Shown here one piece after another: positions 51,550 to 62,417 of a stretch of DNA of 64,000 nucleotides. Every line of letters begins with the position of its first letter. Within the stretch, counting starts at the first letter, position 1. Position numbers and translations under genes: made by a program. The stretch is from Accumulibacter sp. (GTDB lineage Bacteria; Pseudomonadota; Gammaproteobacteria; Burkholderiales; Rhodocyclaceae): NCBI GenBank assembly GCA_031266435.1, contig JAISAZ010000082.1:1-64000 (forward strand). The letters are read 5' to 3'. A model generated the notes under the pieces. That model saw only the letters and a list, made by a program, of their open reading frames with translations. It searched no databases and was not told where the DNA came from.

Positions 51550-51850
51550 GAACTCGGCGCGGGTCGCCGTTCTGGGCAATCAGGGTGCAGGCGTAGCGGG
51601 TGAGGGCGATGTCGCCCACGTCTCGCTCCGCGCCCTTGGCGAGGTCGATCATTGTGCGGACGTCAGCAAAATGATCCGCCACGGCCTGACCGGCGTTCTC
51701 GCAGGTTATCCTGGCCTTGTCGACCACCGCTTCGAAGTTGCGCCACTGCGTGTAGCCCAGCAGGTTTTGCAGTTCGCGCGCCAGCCAGAACTCGACACCC
51801 TCATTGCCGCGACGGAGGCGATAAGCGCCTCCTGAAACAAAACGCTCCCA
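51550..51850 (-). pseudogene. DinD (DNA-damage-inducible protein D) N-terminal fragment
   Basis: Reading the minus strand gives GNEGVEFWLARELQNLLGYT, QWRNFEAVVDKA, then AGQAVADHFADVRTMIDLAK and DIALTRYACTLIAQNGDPR, which is the N-terminal domain of DinD-type proteins. The upstream codons LFQEALIAS lie in a neighbouring frame, implying a frameshift near 51811. Homology ends abruptly at GDPR, where the radical-SAM scrap begins. It is a broken insertion remnant at the tRNA-Ala locus. Confidence 0.75.
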
Positions 51851-51933
51851 CGCGTTCTCCGCTTGACGCCGGACGAAAATGAATTCAATCTTCCTTGTGG
51901 GGTTTTCGGAATAGAAAAAGTTTTTTTCACGGC

Positions 51934-51939
51934 TATAAT
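51934..51939 (+). promoter_or_regulatory. Candidate -10 box for panBCD
   Basis: TATAAT at 51934-51939 in GGCTATAATG is a consensus -10 element, 123 bases before the panB ATG. No convincing -35 is seen at 17 bases, so an activator or extended contacts may be needed. The leader to 52061 has no recognised riboswitch. Confidence 0.4.
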
Positions 51940-52061
51940 GTTGCGCCGGTCATCGTCGCCGACCCGGGGAGTCCCAAGCGCCGCCGACGACCGATTTTCG
52001 GTTCGGCGCATCGTTTTCGGTGCGCGCGGCCCGCGTATATCTCTACAGAGGGGGGTTAAAC

Positions 52062-53748
<1,687 letters not shown>

Positions 53749-53772
53749 ACTCTCTCCGACCCTGGAAAAACC

Positions 53773-54132
53773 ATGCAAAGGATATTGCTCAAATCGAAAC
53801 TGCATCGCGTTACGACGACCGACGCCGACCTGAACTACGAAGGTTCCTGCGGCATCGACGACACGCTCCTGGAAGCGGCGAACATCATCGAAAACGAGAA
53901 GATCGATATCTGGAACGTCACCAACGGGGCGCGTTTTTCCACGTACGCGATCCGCGCGGGACGCGGGTCCGGGACGATCTCGATCAACGGCTCGGCCGCG
54001 CGCCACGCGATGCCCGGAGACATCCTGATCATCGCGAGCTTTGCGAACTACGACGACGCGGAAATCCCCGGACACGCGCCGTCGATCATTTTCGTCGACG
54101 CGGAAAACCGCATCGTGAAAAGATCGGCCTGA
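53773..54132 (+). CDS. panD: Aspartate 1-decarboxylase proenzyme
   Basis: 119 residues. The pyruvoyl enzyme makes beta-alanine from aspartate. Self-cleavage occurs at Gly24-Ser25 in [15 protein letters not shown], generating the pyruvoyl group at Ser25. [20 protein letters not shown] and [20 protein letters not shown] are standard. It lies 24 bases after panC, so panBCD encode the whole branch from ketoisovalerate and aspartate to pantothenate except the ketopantoate reductase panE. Confidence 0.97.
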   Translation: MQRILLKSKLHRVTTTDADLNYEGSCGIDDTLLEAANIIENEKIDIWNVTNGARFSTYAIRAGRGSGTISINGSAARHAMPGDILIIASFANYDDAEIPGHAPSIIFVDAENRIVKRSA

Positions 54133-54242
54133 CGCCGGCACTGCGGTTTTCCCCACGATCTTCGGGAAAGCGGAGTTCGGCGGGGGTGTTTTCATTCCAC
54201 GCCCAGGCAAAACCGAACCGCCCCACCGCCAACCCCGCCTTC

Positions 54243-54282
54243 CAAGCCTTCTCCTCAAGAGAGGCTTGCGAATGTTTTTTTT
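54243..54282 (+). terminator. Terminator of panBCD
   Basis: CAAGCC (54243-54248) pairs with GGCTTG (54263-54268), with inner TCTC/GAGA pairs and one bulge. A run of eight T residues lies a few bases on. It lies between panD and serC. Confidence 0.65.
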
Positions 54283-54299
54283 ACCAAAGTGAGTTTTTG

Positions 54300-55394
54300 A
54301 TGAAACGTCCCTTCAATTTCGGCTCCGGCCCGGCGATGCTCCCGCTGAAAGTCCTCGAACACGCGCGCGACGAACTCGTCGATTGGCACGGCTGCGGTAT
54401 GTCGGTCATGGAGATGTCGCATCGCGGCGAGGAGTACACAAGCATCCACGCCGAAGCGCAGGCGGACCTTCGCGCGCTTCTCGATATTCCGTCGAATTAC
54501 AAAGTCCTCTTCATGCAGGGCGGTGCGACGAGCCAGTTCGCCATGGTGCCGATGAACCTCCTTCGTGGAAAGACGTCAGCCGACTACCTCAACACGGGCG
54601 TCTGGTCGGAAAAAGCGATCAAGGAAGCCCGAAAATTTTGCCGCGTGCAAGTCGTCGCCTCGTCAGAAGACGAGGGTTTTACCCGCGCGCCCGCTTTTGA
54701 TGCGTGGAAAACCGACCTTGGGGCCGCCTACCTCCACTACACGCCGAACGAGACGATCGGCGGCGTCGAAATCTTCCCCGTCCCCGAAACGCGCGGAGTC
54801 CCACTCGTCGCCGATATGTCGTCGAACATCCTTTCGAGGCCGATAGACGTTTCGCGTTTCGGCTTGATCTACGCGGGGGCGCAGAAAAACATCGGCCCCG
54901 CCGGAATCACGATCGTCATCGTGCGCGAGGACCTGATCGGGAACGCGCTCACCGATACGCCGACACTCTTCGACTACAAACTCTGCGCGGACAACGACTC
55001 GATGGTCAATACGCCGCCGACGTACGCGATCTATATCGCCGGTCTGGTTTTCAAATACATGAAGGCCGAAGGCGGACTTGCGGTGATGGAGGCGCGCGCG
55101 CGCGCAAAAGCGGGGCTTCTTTACGATTTTCTCGACGCGTCGGATTTTTATGAAACGCGGGTCGCGCGCGAAAACCGTTCGCTGACGAACATCACGTTCC
55201 GGCTCAAAGACGAGACGCGCAACGACGCGTTTGTCGAATCCGCAAAGGCGCGCGGACTCCTCCAGATTCGCGGGCACCGTCTGGCGGGAGGAATGCGCGC
55301 GTCGATCTACAACGCGATGCCGATCGAAGGCGTGGAAGCGCTCGTCGACTTCATGAAAGACTTCGAGCGGCGCGGAGCGCCCAAGCCGCGATAG
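54300..55394 (+). CDS. serC: Phosphoserine aminotransferase
   Basis: 364 residues from ATG 54300. It transfers the amino group from glutamate to 3-phosphohydroxypyruvate in serine synthesis, and also serves in pyridoxal phosphate synthesis. FNFGSGPAMLPLKVLEHARD at the N-terminus, VLFMQGGATSQFAMVPMNLL and the PLP-Lys region IYAGAQKNIGPAGITIVIVR near residue 197 are diagnostic. NDSMVNTPPTYAIYIAGLVF and RASIYNAMPIEGVEALVDFM close the family pattern. The panD terminator lies between, so it probably has its own promoter. Confidence 0.97.
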   Translation: MKRPFNFGSGPAMLPLKVLEHARDELVDWHGCGMSVMEMSHRGEEYTSIHAEAQADLRALLDIPSNYKVLFMQGGATSQFAMVPMNLLRGKTSADYLNTGVWSEKAIKEARKFCRVQVVASSEDEGFTRAPAFDAWKTDLGAAYLHYTPNETIGGVEIFPVPETRGVPLVADMSSNILSRPIDVSRFGLIYAGAQKNIGPAGITIVIVREDLIGNALTDTPTLFDYKLCADNDSMVNTPPTYAIYIAGLVFKYMKAEGGLAVMEARARAKAGLLYDFLDASDFYETRVARENRSLTNITFRLKDETRNDAFVESAKARGLLQIRGHRLAGGMRASIYNAMPIEGVEALVDFMKDFERRGAPKPR

Positions 55395-55414
55395 GCCGGG
55401 AGCGTCCCGCCTTA

Positions 55415-55620
55415 TCGTCAAAAAGTAATTCCTTTTCCAGTTCATTCATGCCGAGAAGACGAGCCGTAGACAGTACAGGTAGTACGGCAAGGCGAGTCGA
55501 CAAAGGAAGGGATGAACTGGAAATGGAATAAAACCCTACTTTTTGCCGGGTTGATCAGGGTTTGAAGGTGAGCGAAGCCCACCTTCAAACCAAGTAAAAA
55601 CAACGCCAAACCAGTCCGTC
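55415..55620. repeat. Family C repeat (copy C3), split by a MITE
   Basis: CGTCAAAAAGTAA (55416-55428) is the left part and TAAAACCCTACTTTTTGCCG onward (55529-55620) the right part of a family C element. The hairpin GGTTTGAAGGTGAGCGAAG with CCCACCTTCAAACC matches that of C1. The 100 bases between belong to copy B4. Joining the parts across the TAA duplication restores the sequence found intact in C2. Confidence 0.85.
55429..55528. mobile_element. Family B MITE (copy B4) inserted in repeat C3
   Basis: 100 bp from TTCCTTTTCCAGTTCATTC to GATGAACTGGAAATGGAA, flanked by TAA at 55426-55428 and 55529-55531. The interior has ATGCCGAG and GGCAAGGCGAGTCGAC as in the other copies. Its insertion into a family C element with duplicated TAA is direct evidence of transposition. 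Confidence 0.92.
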
Positions 55621-55624
55621 CGCG

Positions 55625-57121
55625 TTATTTTTCGCCCTCGGCGTCCGCTCCATCCACTCCCGGCGTCACGTCGGAAGCTTTTTCGAAGGGGTCGCTCCAG
55701 CCGCCGCCGATCGCCTTGAACAGGTCGACGACCGAGTTGAGGCGCGCCTGCCGAAGGTCGATGAAAGCCAGACGCGCGTCGTTCGCGCCGCGCTGCGCGT
55801 CGAGCACTTCGAGGAAGGGCGAATACCCCGCCTCGTAGCGGCGCTGCGCGAGTTCGAGCGTCTTTGTCGCCGCCACGGCGCGCGCTGCCTGCGCCCTGTC
55901 GCCCTCGCTGTTTTCCCGCAATCCGACGAGCGCGTCGTTGACTTCCTTGAACGCGGTCTGGACGCTTTTCAGATAATTGGCGAGTTCCTGCCTTTGGCGC
56001 GCCGTCGCTTGGTCGATTCGCGCGAAATTGCGCCCCGCGTCGAAGATCGGCATCGCGAGCGCCGCCGAGATCGACCAGACTTCCGCCGGCGCGGAAAACA
56101 GCTTGACGAGCGCGGTACTCTCGCTCCCCATGGCGCCGGTCAGCGACACGCTCGGGAAAAGCGCCGCCTTGGCGACGCCGATCCGCGCGTTCGCCGCGAT
56201 CAGCGATTCTTCGGCCAGACGGATGTCGGGACGCGATTCGATCAGTTCGGACGGCAGACCCGGCGGAGGAACCGGGGGAATCGGCAGACGCAAGAGGTCG
56301 TCGGGTTTGATCGCGAGGCCGGCTTCTCCCGTCAGAAGCGCCAACTGACTCTCGGCGAGCGCGCGCTGGTGGCGCAATCCCGCGAGTTGGGCGCGCGCGG
56401 CTTCGAGAACGCCTTCGGCCTGGTAGAGTTCGAGCGTCGACGCGCTCCCCGCGTCGACGCGGCTTCGGACGATTTCGAGAACCTGTTTCCGGCTTTCCAG
56501 GGTGCTTTGCGTAAACGAAAGGTTCGCGTCGGCGGCGCGCAGCGCGACGTAGGCGGAAACGACGTAAGCCGAGACCGAGAGTTCGATCGTGTCCTTCGCG
56601 TACGCGGTCGCGAGAAAATCTGCCGTCGCCGCTTCGTTCATGCGGCGGATTCTTCCCCAGAGGTCGATTTCGTACGAGACGCCGAGCGCCGCCTGACGGG
56701 AGTCGCGCATGCGTGATGCCGGCGCGGGAACCGGGATCGCGCCGATCCGGCTGACCTGGCTCCGCGAACTCGAAGCGCCGAGGTCGATCCTTGGGAAGTA
56801 CGCCGCGCCGGCCTCGCGCGCGAGCGCTTCGGCTTCGTCGACGCGCGCGATCGCGGCGCGCAGGTCGAAATTATGTAAACGCGCCTTCGCGACGAGTTCG
56901 TTCAGGTCGTCGTCGCCGAAGAGGCGCCACCATTCCTTGAGAACAAGCGTCTCGGACGCCGACCACGAAGGCGCCTTGCCGGGGGCGGCGGTAAAGGTCG
57001 CCGGCAGATCGACGGCGGGGCGCTCGTAGTCCGGCCCGACGGCGCAAGCCGTCAGAAAAGCGAGCAGAGAGAAGAGCGCCGGACGGCAAGGACCGCCGCG
57101 CGGAAAATCAATGCGTTTCAT
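55625..57121 (-). CDS. RND efflux outer-membrane factor (OprM/NodT family lipoprotein)
   Basis: 498 residues from ATG 57121. The lipobox FLTACAVGPDYERP puts the lipid-modified Cys at residue 26. Two OEP repeats follow, with WWRLFGDDDLNELVAKARLH, LGVSYEIDLWGRIRR, LLTGEAG, ESRPDIRLAEESLIAANARI and the second-half QRRYEAGYSPFLEVLDAQR. It forms the TolC-like exit duct of the pump. Its start overlaps the end of the RND gene by 14 bases, so the three pump genes form one operon. Confidence 0.92.
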   Translation of the reverse strand: MKRIDFPRGGPCRPALFSLLAFLTACAVGPDYERPAVDLPATFTAAPGKAPSWSASETLVLKEWWRLFGDDDLNELVAKARLHNFDLRAAIARVDEAEALAREAGAAYFPRIDLGASSSRSQVSRIGAIPVPAPASRMRDSRQAALGVSYEIDLWGRIRRMNEAATADFLATAYAKDTIELSVSAYVVSAYVALRAADANLSFTQSTLESRKQVLEIVRSRVDAGSASTLELYQAEGVLEAARAQLAGLRHQRALAESQLALLTGEAGLAIKPDDLLRLPIPPVPPPGLPSELIESRPDIRLAEESLIAANARIGVAKAALFPSVSLTGAMGSESTALVKLFSAPAEVWSISAALAMPIFDAGRNFARIDQATARQRQELANYLKSVQTAFKEVNDALVGLRENSEGDRAQAARAVAATKTLELAQRRYEAGYSPFLEVLDAQRGANDARLAFIDLRQARLNSVVDLFKAIGGGWSDPFEKASDVTPGVDGADAEGEK

Positions 57122-60100
57122 TTGCACCCTCCTCGTTCGCGTCGTCGTCCAGTTTCTGAGGCTCTTTACTCGACAGCAGGGTAAAAAACATCGGGATGAA
57201 CAGCGTCGCAATGAACGTCGCCGTCACCATCCCGCCGAAAACACCCGTCCCCATCGACTGGCGTCCCGCCGCGCCCGCGCCGCTCGCCCGGACCAGCGGG
57301 AAAACGCCGAGGATGAAGGCCAGGGAAGTCATGATGATCGGGCGGAAGCGCAGGCGCGCGCTCGTGATCGCCGCCTCCATCAGACTCATCCCTTCGCTGT
57401 GCTTCTGCGCGGCGAATTCGACGATCAGGATCGCGTTCTTCGCGGCGAGACCGATCAGGACGATCAGCCCGATCTGGAAGTAGATGTCGTTGGGCATCCC
57501 GCGCAGCATGACGAAGCCGAACGCGCCGAAGAGGCCGAAGGGCACGGCGAGGATGACCGCGATCGGCAACGACCAGCGTTCGTACTGCGCCGCGAGGATC
57601 AGGAAGACCATCAGGATCCCGAAGCCGAAGGCGAGCGCCGACGCGGTTCCCGAACGCTTGGCCTGGAAGGCTTGCGCGACCCACGCGAGTTCGTAGCCTT
57701 CGGGGAGCGTGTCGCGCGCGACGGTCTCGACGGTTTTGATCGAGTCGCCGAGGGAAACGCCGGGTTGCGCGTCACCCATGATCTTCGCCGCGAGGAATCC
57801 GTTGAAACGTTCGAGCTGTTCCGCGCCGAAGACCTCCTTGACCTTGACGAGCGCCGAGACCGGGATCATCGCGCCGTCGGCGGCGCGCACGTAAACCTTG
57901 CCGAGGTCGTCGGGCTTCAGGCGGTAAAGGCTTTCCGCCTGGAGTTGGACGCGGTAGGTGTGCCCGCTGATATTGAAGTCATTGACGTAGAGCGCGCCCA
58001 TCGTCCCCTGCAAGGTCGTATAGACGTCGGCGGGCTGTATCCCGAAGGACATCGCTTTCGACTCGTCGACTTCGACGTAAATCTGCGGCGACGACGGGCG
58101 ATAGAAGGTGCTGACGCTGCTGAGTTCGGGCTGTTTTCTCAATTCGCCCAGAAGCTGCTGCGTCACGGTCGAAAGCTTGATCGGGTCGCTGTCGCCGCGC
58201 GCCTGGATATAGGCTTCGAAGCCGCCCGAAGTTCCGAGCCCCTGGATCGGCGGCGGGTTGAATACGAGCGCCAAGCCGTCGGTGAGCGTCATTCCCATGC
58301 GCGAAAACTTTGCGCGCAGCGTTTCCGCATCGTCTTTGCGTTCATCCCAATCTTTCAGCGGAATGAAGACCGTCCCCGCGTTCGTCCGCATGCTGCCGCT
58401 GACGATGTCGTTGCCCGCGATGGCGAAGATCTCGGCGGAGCCGGGGTCGCTTCGAACCATCTGCTGGAATTTATTCGCCGAAACGTCGGTACGCTGGAGA
58501 CTCGCGCCGTCGGGCAGGATCAGCGCGCTGAGCAGGAAGCCCTGGTCTTCGAGCGGGACGAATCCGCCCGGAACGGCGCGGAACATGAAAAAGCTCCCGA
58601 TAAAGACGGCGGCGCAGATCAGCATTCCGGCGACGCGGTGGCGCAGGGTCATTTCGACGATGCTCGCGTAGTAGTTCGTGATCGCGTAAAACGCCCGGTT
58701 GAACGGACGGAAGAAGGGGACATCCTTGTGCTCGTGCCTGAGCAGGATCGCGCACAGCGCGGGCGTCAGCGTCAGCGCGATGACGCCCGAAAGCGTGACC
58801 GAAATCGACACGGTGACGGCGAACTGCTTGTAGAGTTCGCCCGCGATGCCGCCGAGGAAGGCCACCGGGACGAAGACGGCGCAGAGGACGAGGACGATCG
58901 CGACGAGCGCGCCGGCGACTTCGCGCATCGCCGCGATCGACGCGGCCTTCGCGCCGAGCTTTTCGCTCGTCATCAGGCGCTCGACGTTCTCAAGGACGAC
59001 GATCGCGTCGTCGACGACGATCCCGATCGCGAGCACCATCGCAAAGAGCGTCAGCGTGTTGATCGAAAAGCCGCAGATCCAGAGGCCGGCGAAGGTGCCG
59101 ATCAGCGAGACGGGGACGGCGATCAGCGGGATCAGCGTCGCGCGCCAGTTCTGGAGAAAGACGAAGACGACGATCGCGACGAGGAAGATCGCCTCGACGA
59201 GCGTGTGCAGCACTTCCTCGATCGACGCCTGGATGAACTTGGTCGTATCGTAGGGGACGCTGTATTCGAGGTCGTCGGGAAAGCTCTGCTTCAATTCGTC
59301 GAGGCGCTCCTTGACGAGCCTCGCGGTATCGAGCGCGTTCGCGCCCGCCTGGAGGAAAACGCCGATGCCGATCTGTTCCTGACCGCCCTTGTTGGACTTC
59401 GAATCGTAGTTCTGCGCGCCGAGTTCGAGCCGCGCAACGTCCTTCAGGAAGAGGACGCCGCGACCGCCGTCGGCGCGGACGACGATGTTTCCGAATTCTT
59501 CGGGCGTCAGGAGCCGCCCCTTGGCGACGATCGTGTAGACGAGTTGCTGCCCGTCGGGCGCGGGTTCCTGCCCGATCTTCCCCGCCGCGTTCTGACGGTT
59601 CTGCGAGGCGACCGCGTTGACGATGTCGGTCGTCGTCACGCCGAGCTGCGCCATCCGGTCGGGCATGAGCCAGACGCGCATCGAGTAATCCTGCGCGCCG
59701 AAGATCTGCGCGTCGCCGACGCCGGGAACCCTTCTGACATCGTCGATGATGTTGATCAGCGCGTAATTCGACAGGTAGAGCCTCGAATGCGTTTTATTCG
59801 GCGACGTGAGGTCGGCGACGAAGAGGATGTTCGGCGAACGCTTCATGACGGTCACGCCGTACTGGCGCACGACATCGGGCAGGCGCGGCTCGGCGATCTT
59901 CACGCGGTTGTTCACGTAAACCGTCGCGATATCCGGGTCGGTGCCCACTTCAAACGAAACGGTGATCGTCAGGGAGCCGTTCGACGACGAACTGGAATTG
60001 AAGTACATCAGGCCGTCGATCCCGGAGAGCTGCTCCTCGATCGGCGCGGCGACGGTACGCGTCAGCGTTTCGGCGGAAGCGCCGGGGTAGGTCGCCGAGA

Positions 60101-60233
60101 TGACGACGGTCGGCGGCGCGATTTCGGGGTACTGCGAGACCGGCAGCGTGAGCGCCGCGACGATCCCGGCGACGACCATGACGATCGAGATGACGGAGGC
60201 GAAAATCGGCCGGTTGATGAAAAAGCGTGACAT
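57108..60233 (-). CDS. RND multidrug efflux permease (AcrB/MexB, HAE1 family)
   Basis: 1041 residues, full length. It is the proton-driven inner-membrane pump. FFINRPIFASVISIVMVVAG, YPEIAPPTVVISATYPGASA and GIVVDDAIVVLENVERLM (TM4 with the paired Asp residues of the proton relay) are characteristic, with the relay Lys in IGLAAKNAILIVEFA of TM10. PGGFVPLEDQGFLLSALILP and GTGVFGGMVTATFIATLFIP are later family segments. Drug specificity cannot be predicted. The adaptor gene is 141 bases upstream and the outer-membrane gene overlaps its end. Confidence 0.97.
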   Translation of the reverse strand: MSRFFINRPIFASVISIVMVVAGIVAALTLPVSQYPEIAPPTVVISATYPGASAETLTRTVAAPIEEQLSGIDGLMYFNSSSSSNGSLTITVSFEVGTDPDIATVYVNNRVKIAEPRLPDVVRQYGVTVMKRSPNILFVADLTSPNKTHSRLYLSNYALINIIDDVRRVPGVGDAQIFGAQDYSMRVWLMPDRMAQLGVTTTDIVNAVASQNRQNAAGKIGQEPAPDGQQLVYTIVAKGRLLTPEEFGNIVVRADGGRGVLFLKDVARLELGAQNYDSKSNKGGQEQIGIGVFLQAGANALDTARLVKERLDELKQSFPDDLEYSVPYDTTKFIQASIEEVLHTLVEAIFLVAIVVFVFLQNWRATLIPLIAVPVSLIGTFAGLWICGFSINTLTLFAMVLAIGIVVDDAIVVLENVERLMTSEKLGAKAASIAAMREVAGALVAIVLVLCAVFVPVAFLGGIAGELYKQFAVTVSISVTLSGVIALTLTPALCAILLRHEHKDVPFFRPFNRAFYAITNYYASIVEMTLRHRVAGMLICAAVFIGSFFMFRAVPGGFVPLEDQGFLLSALILPDGASLQRTDVSANKFQQMVRSDPGSAEIFAIAGNDIVSGSMRTNAGTVFIPLKDWDERKDDAETLRAKFSRMGMTLTDGLALVFNPPPIQGLGTSGGFEAYIQARGDSDPIKLSTVTQQLLGELRKQPELSSVSTFYRPSSPQIYVEVDESKAMSFGIQPADVYTTLQGTMGALYVNDFNISGHTYRVQLQAESLYRLKPDDLGKVYVRAADGAMIPVSALVKVKEVFGAEQLERFNGFLAAKIMGDAQPGVSLGDSIKTVETVARDTLPEGYELAWVAQAFQAKRSGTASALAFGFGILMVFLILAAQYERWSLPIAVILAVPFGLFGAFGFVMLRGMPNDIYFQIGLIVLIGLAAKNAILIVEFAAQKHSEGMSLMEAAITSARLRFRPIIMTSLAFILGVFPLVRASGAGAAGRQSMGTGVFGGMVTATFIATLFIPMFFTLLSSKEPQKLDDDANEEGANETH

Positions 60234-60374
60234 GAAATTCCTTTTTTCTGACGCGGATTATCCCGGAAAGCGCAGGCGAACCCGCCCGCGACGGGTCGCG
60301 GGCGAAAGATGGAAGCGTTCTCTCATCGGATCATTCCAAAGCGGGATGCGAACGGGTGAAGGTCGCTTCCCGGA

Positions 60375-61556
60375 TTACGGCTTGGCCGCCGGTTTTTCCG
60401 TGGCGGCGCCGGGTACGTCCCTGGGTTTCGATTCTTCGGACGGCGGCGCGGACGCCGTCTCGGGCGATTTTTCGCCGGACGCTTGCATCTCCTTCGGCGC
60501 GACGACCGCGCCCAGTTGCAACTTCATCAGATTATCGAGGATCACCCTGTCGCCGGTTTTCAGCCCGCCGACGACGACCCAGTTTCTACCCTGCCATTCG
60601 GCGGTCTTGACGGGTCGGGAAACGACCTTGTTCTCGGCGTCGACGAGCATCACGAGACGCGCAAGCTCGGTCTGTACGACCGCCGACTGCGGCACGAGGA
60701 AAACGCCGGGGCGGTCCTGCGTCGTCAATCGCACGCGGACGAACTGCCCAGGGAATAATTCGCCCTCGGTATTGTCGAACTCGGCGCGCAGTTGGCGCGT
60801 CCCCAGATTCGTGTCGATCGTCGAGGCGAAGAAATTGAGCTTTCCGGGCTTGGAATAGACGCGGTCACCCGGCAGAACGAGTTCGACGCGCTTCACGTCG
60901 CCTTCCCTGAGGTGTCCGCCGGGGAGCGCGGCGATGTCGGACTCGGACAGCCCGAAACGCGCCCACACTCTATTCGACTGCGAGATCGTCGTCAGCGGCA
61001 AGGCGTCGCTGACGCTGATGAGGTTGCCTTCGGAACGCGGCGAACGCCCCGAAACGCCGTCGACGGGCGCCGTGACCGTCGTCCACGAAAGGTTCAGCTT
61101 CGCTTGGTCGAACACGGCTTTCGCCATCGCGTTCGCCGACGCGGCGTCGTCGTATTCCTTGCGGCTGACGGCCTTGTGTTCGAGGAGACCCTTCAGCCTC
61201 GCTTCCTCGCGCGCCGTTTGTTCCGCGCGCGCACGCGCTTCGGCGAGCGCGTTCAGGTAAGGCGCCTTGTCGATCTGGAAAAGCGGCTGCCCGGCCTTGA
61301 CGAGGGCGCCTTCTTCGTAGAGGCGCTTCACGAGGATTCCGCCGACACGGGGGCGGACTTCGGTTTCTTTCGCGCCGTCGAGCCTGCCCATCACTTCGGC
61401 GACGGCGGGCACGTCGAGCGGCTTGGCTTCCAGCACCGTCACGGGCACGGGCGGCGCAGCGGGCGCCGCCTCTTTCTCGGAGCACGCGGTCAGCACCGAA
61501 ACGAGAAGAACGCCGGAAAACAGGCGGAAAAACGAGCGCAGAGGAGGAAGCAACAT
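60375..61556 (-). CDS. RND periplasmic adaptor (AcrA/MexA family lipoprotein)
   Basis: 393 residues. The lipobox VLTACSEKE puts the lipid Cys at residue 25. VRPRVGGILVKRLYEEGALV and KAGQPLFQIDKAPYLNALAE form the lipoyl and hairpin start. WTTVTAPVDGVSGRSPRSEG completes the lipoyl domain, followed by beta-barrel and membrane-proximal domains (GQFVRVRLTTQDRPGVFLVP). The C-terminus is Ala/Pro/Glu-rich. It bridges permease and outer-membrane duct, and it diverges from the TetR gene across an operator-bearing gap. Confidence 0.95.
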   Translation of the reverse strand: MLLPPLRSFFRLFSGVLLVSVLTACSEKEAAPAAPPVPVTVLEAKPLDVPAVAEVMGRLDGAKETEVRPRVGGILVKRLYEEGALVKAGQPLFQIDKAPYLNALAEARARAEQTAREEARLKGLLEHKAVSRKEYDDAASANAMAKAVFDQAKLNLSWTTVTAPVDGVSGRSPRSEGNLISVSDALPLTTISQSNRVWARFGLSESDIAALPGGHLREGDVKRVELVLPGDRVYSKPGKLNFFASTIDTNLGTRQLRAEFDNTEGELFPGQFVRVRLTTQDRPGVFLVPQSAVVQTELARLVMLVDAENKVVSRPVKTAEWQGRNWVVVGGLKTGDRVILDNLMKLQLGAVVAPKEMQASGEKSPETASAPPSEESKPRDVPGAATEKPAAKP

Positions 61557-61594
61557 AAGAACTCCGGTTTTCGGGAAAACGAAAGTTGGGAATT

Positions 61595-61617
61595 ATACAT
61601 ACGAAAGTGAATGTATT
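61595..61617. promoter_or_regulatory. Probable TetR/AcrR-type operator
   Basis: ATACATACGAAAGTGAATGTATT is a near-perfect inverted repeat (ATACATnC / GnATGTATT) 39 bases upstream of the adaptor ATG. It closely resembles the AcrR operator of E. coli, as I recall it (TACATACATT...AATGTATGTA). The adjacent TetR regulator probably binds here and represses the pump operon and perhaps itself. Confidence 0.65.
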
Positions 61618-61774
61618 CCACGCACACAGAAATAATTTGTAACGGAACGTAGAGTTTGCGAGAATGGGAAATTGTTATACGCTACACGTTGCAGGCGTGT
61701 TGTCACGCGCAGGTCAGCGTCCGCGAGTATCGGCGAATTCGTCGAGAACCCATCGAAAACAGCGTTCCGGAAAA

Positions 61775-62413
61775 ATGGTGAGAAAAACAAAGGCGGAAAC
61801 GGAGCAAACGCGCGTCGAAATCATCGACGCCGCGCGCCGCGCTTTTCACAAATTCGGCGTCAGTCGCACCTCGCTCGAAAAAGTCGCGCAAATGGCCGGC
61901 GTCACACGCGGCGCGATCTACTGGCACTTCGACAACAAGGCCATGCTCTTCAACGCCCTGCGCGACCAGATCCAGACCTATTTGAGTCCGATCGACGCCG
62001 GCTTGACCTCGGACGAGGCGCCGGATCCGCTCGACACGATCGAAAAATTCCTGTACGGATTCATCGACGCGATGGAGAACAACCCATTGCTCAGGCAGAC
62101 TTTCGAGATCATGATGTGGCGCTGCGAATACGTGAATGAATTCGCCTCGGTTCTCTACGAAATCGTCCGCCCGCGTCACGATTTTTTGTCGGAGTTGAAA
62201 GTCATCTACGCGCGCGCCGCGGACCGAGGCTTCCTGCGCCCCACGCTCGACCCCGAAGCGATGGCTTACGATACGCTGTCGTTCACGACGGGGATCATCC
62301 ACAACTGGCTGATCGCGCTGGGGAGCGCCCACGAACATTGTCCGCAGATACGCGCGTCGATCAGAAGCCACGTCGCGTTGCGTCGGCGCGACACGATTTC
62401 CGGGACGGATTGA
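61775..62413 (+). CDS. TetR/AcrR-family regulator of the efflux operon
   Basis: 212 residues from ATG 61775. The helix-turn-helix is [18 protein letters not shown] at about residues 33-50. The ligand-binding C-terminal domain resembles AcrR/TtgR repressors ([51 protein letters not shown]). Such repressors release DNA on binding drugs. It is divergent from the adaptor gene with the operator between, and guaC starts 4 bases after its stop. Upstream in-frame ATG 61664 would add a non-conserved leader. Confidence 0.92.
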   Translation: MVRKTKAETEQTRVEIIDAARRAFHKFGVSRTSLEKVAQMAGVTRGAIYWHFDNKAMLFNALRDQIQTYLSPIDAGLTSDEAPDPLDTIEKFLYGFIDAMENNPLLRQTFEIMMWRCEYVNEFASVLYEIVRPRHDFLSELKVIYARAADRGFLRPTLDPEAMAYDTLSFTTGIIHNWLIALGSAHEHCPQIRASIRSHVALRRRDTISGTD

Positions 62414-62417
62414 CAAG

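Noticed and set aside
57111..60230. 1039-codon open frame on the plus strand opposite the RND permease
   Set aside because: It mirrors the permease gene almost base for base and its product is a low-complexity Arg/Asp/Glu sequence. It is an antisense shadow of a GC-rich gene.
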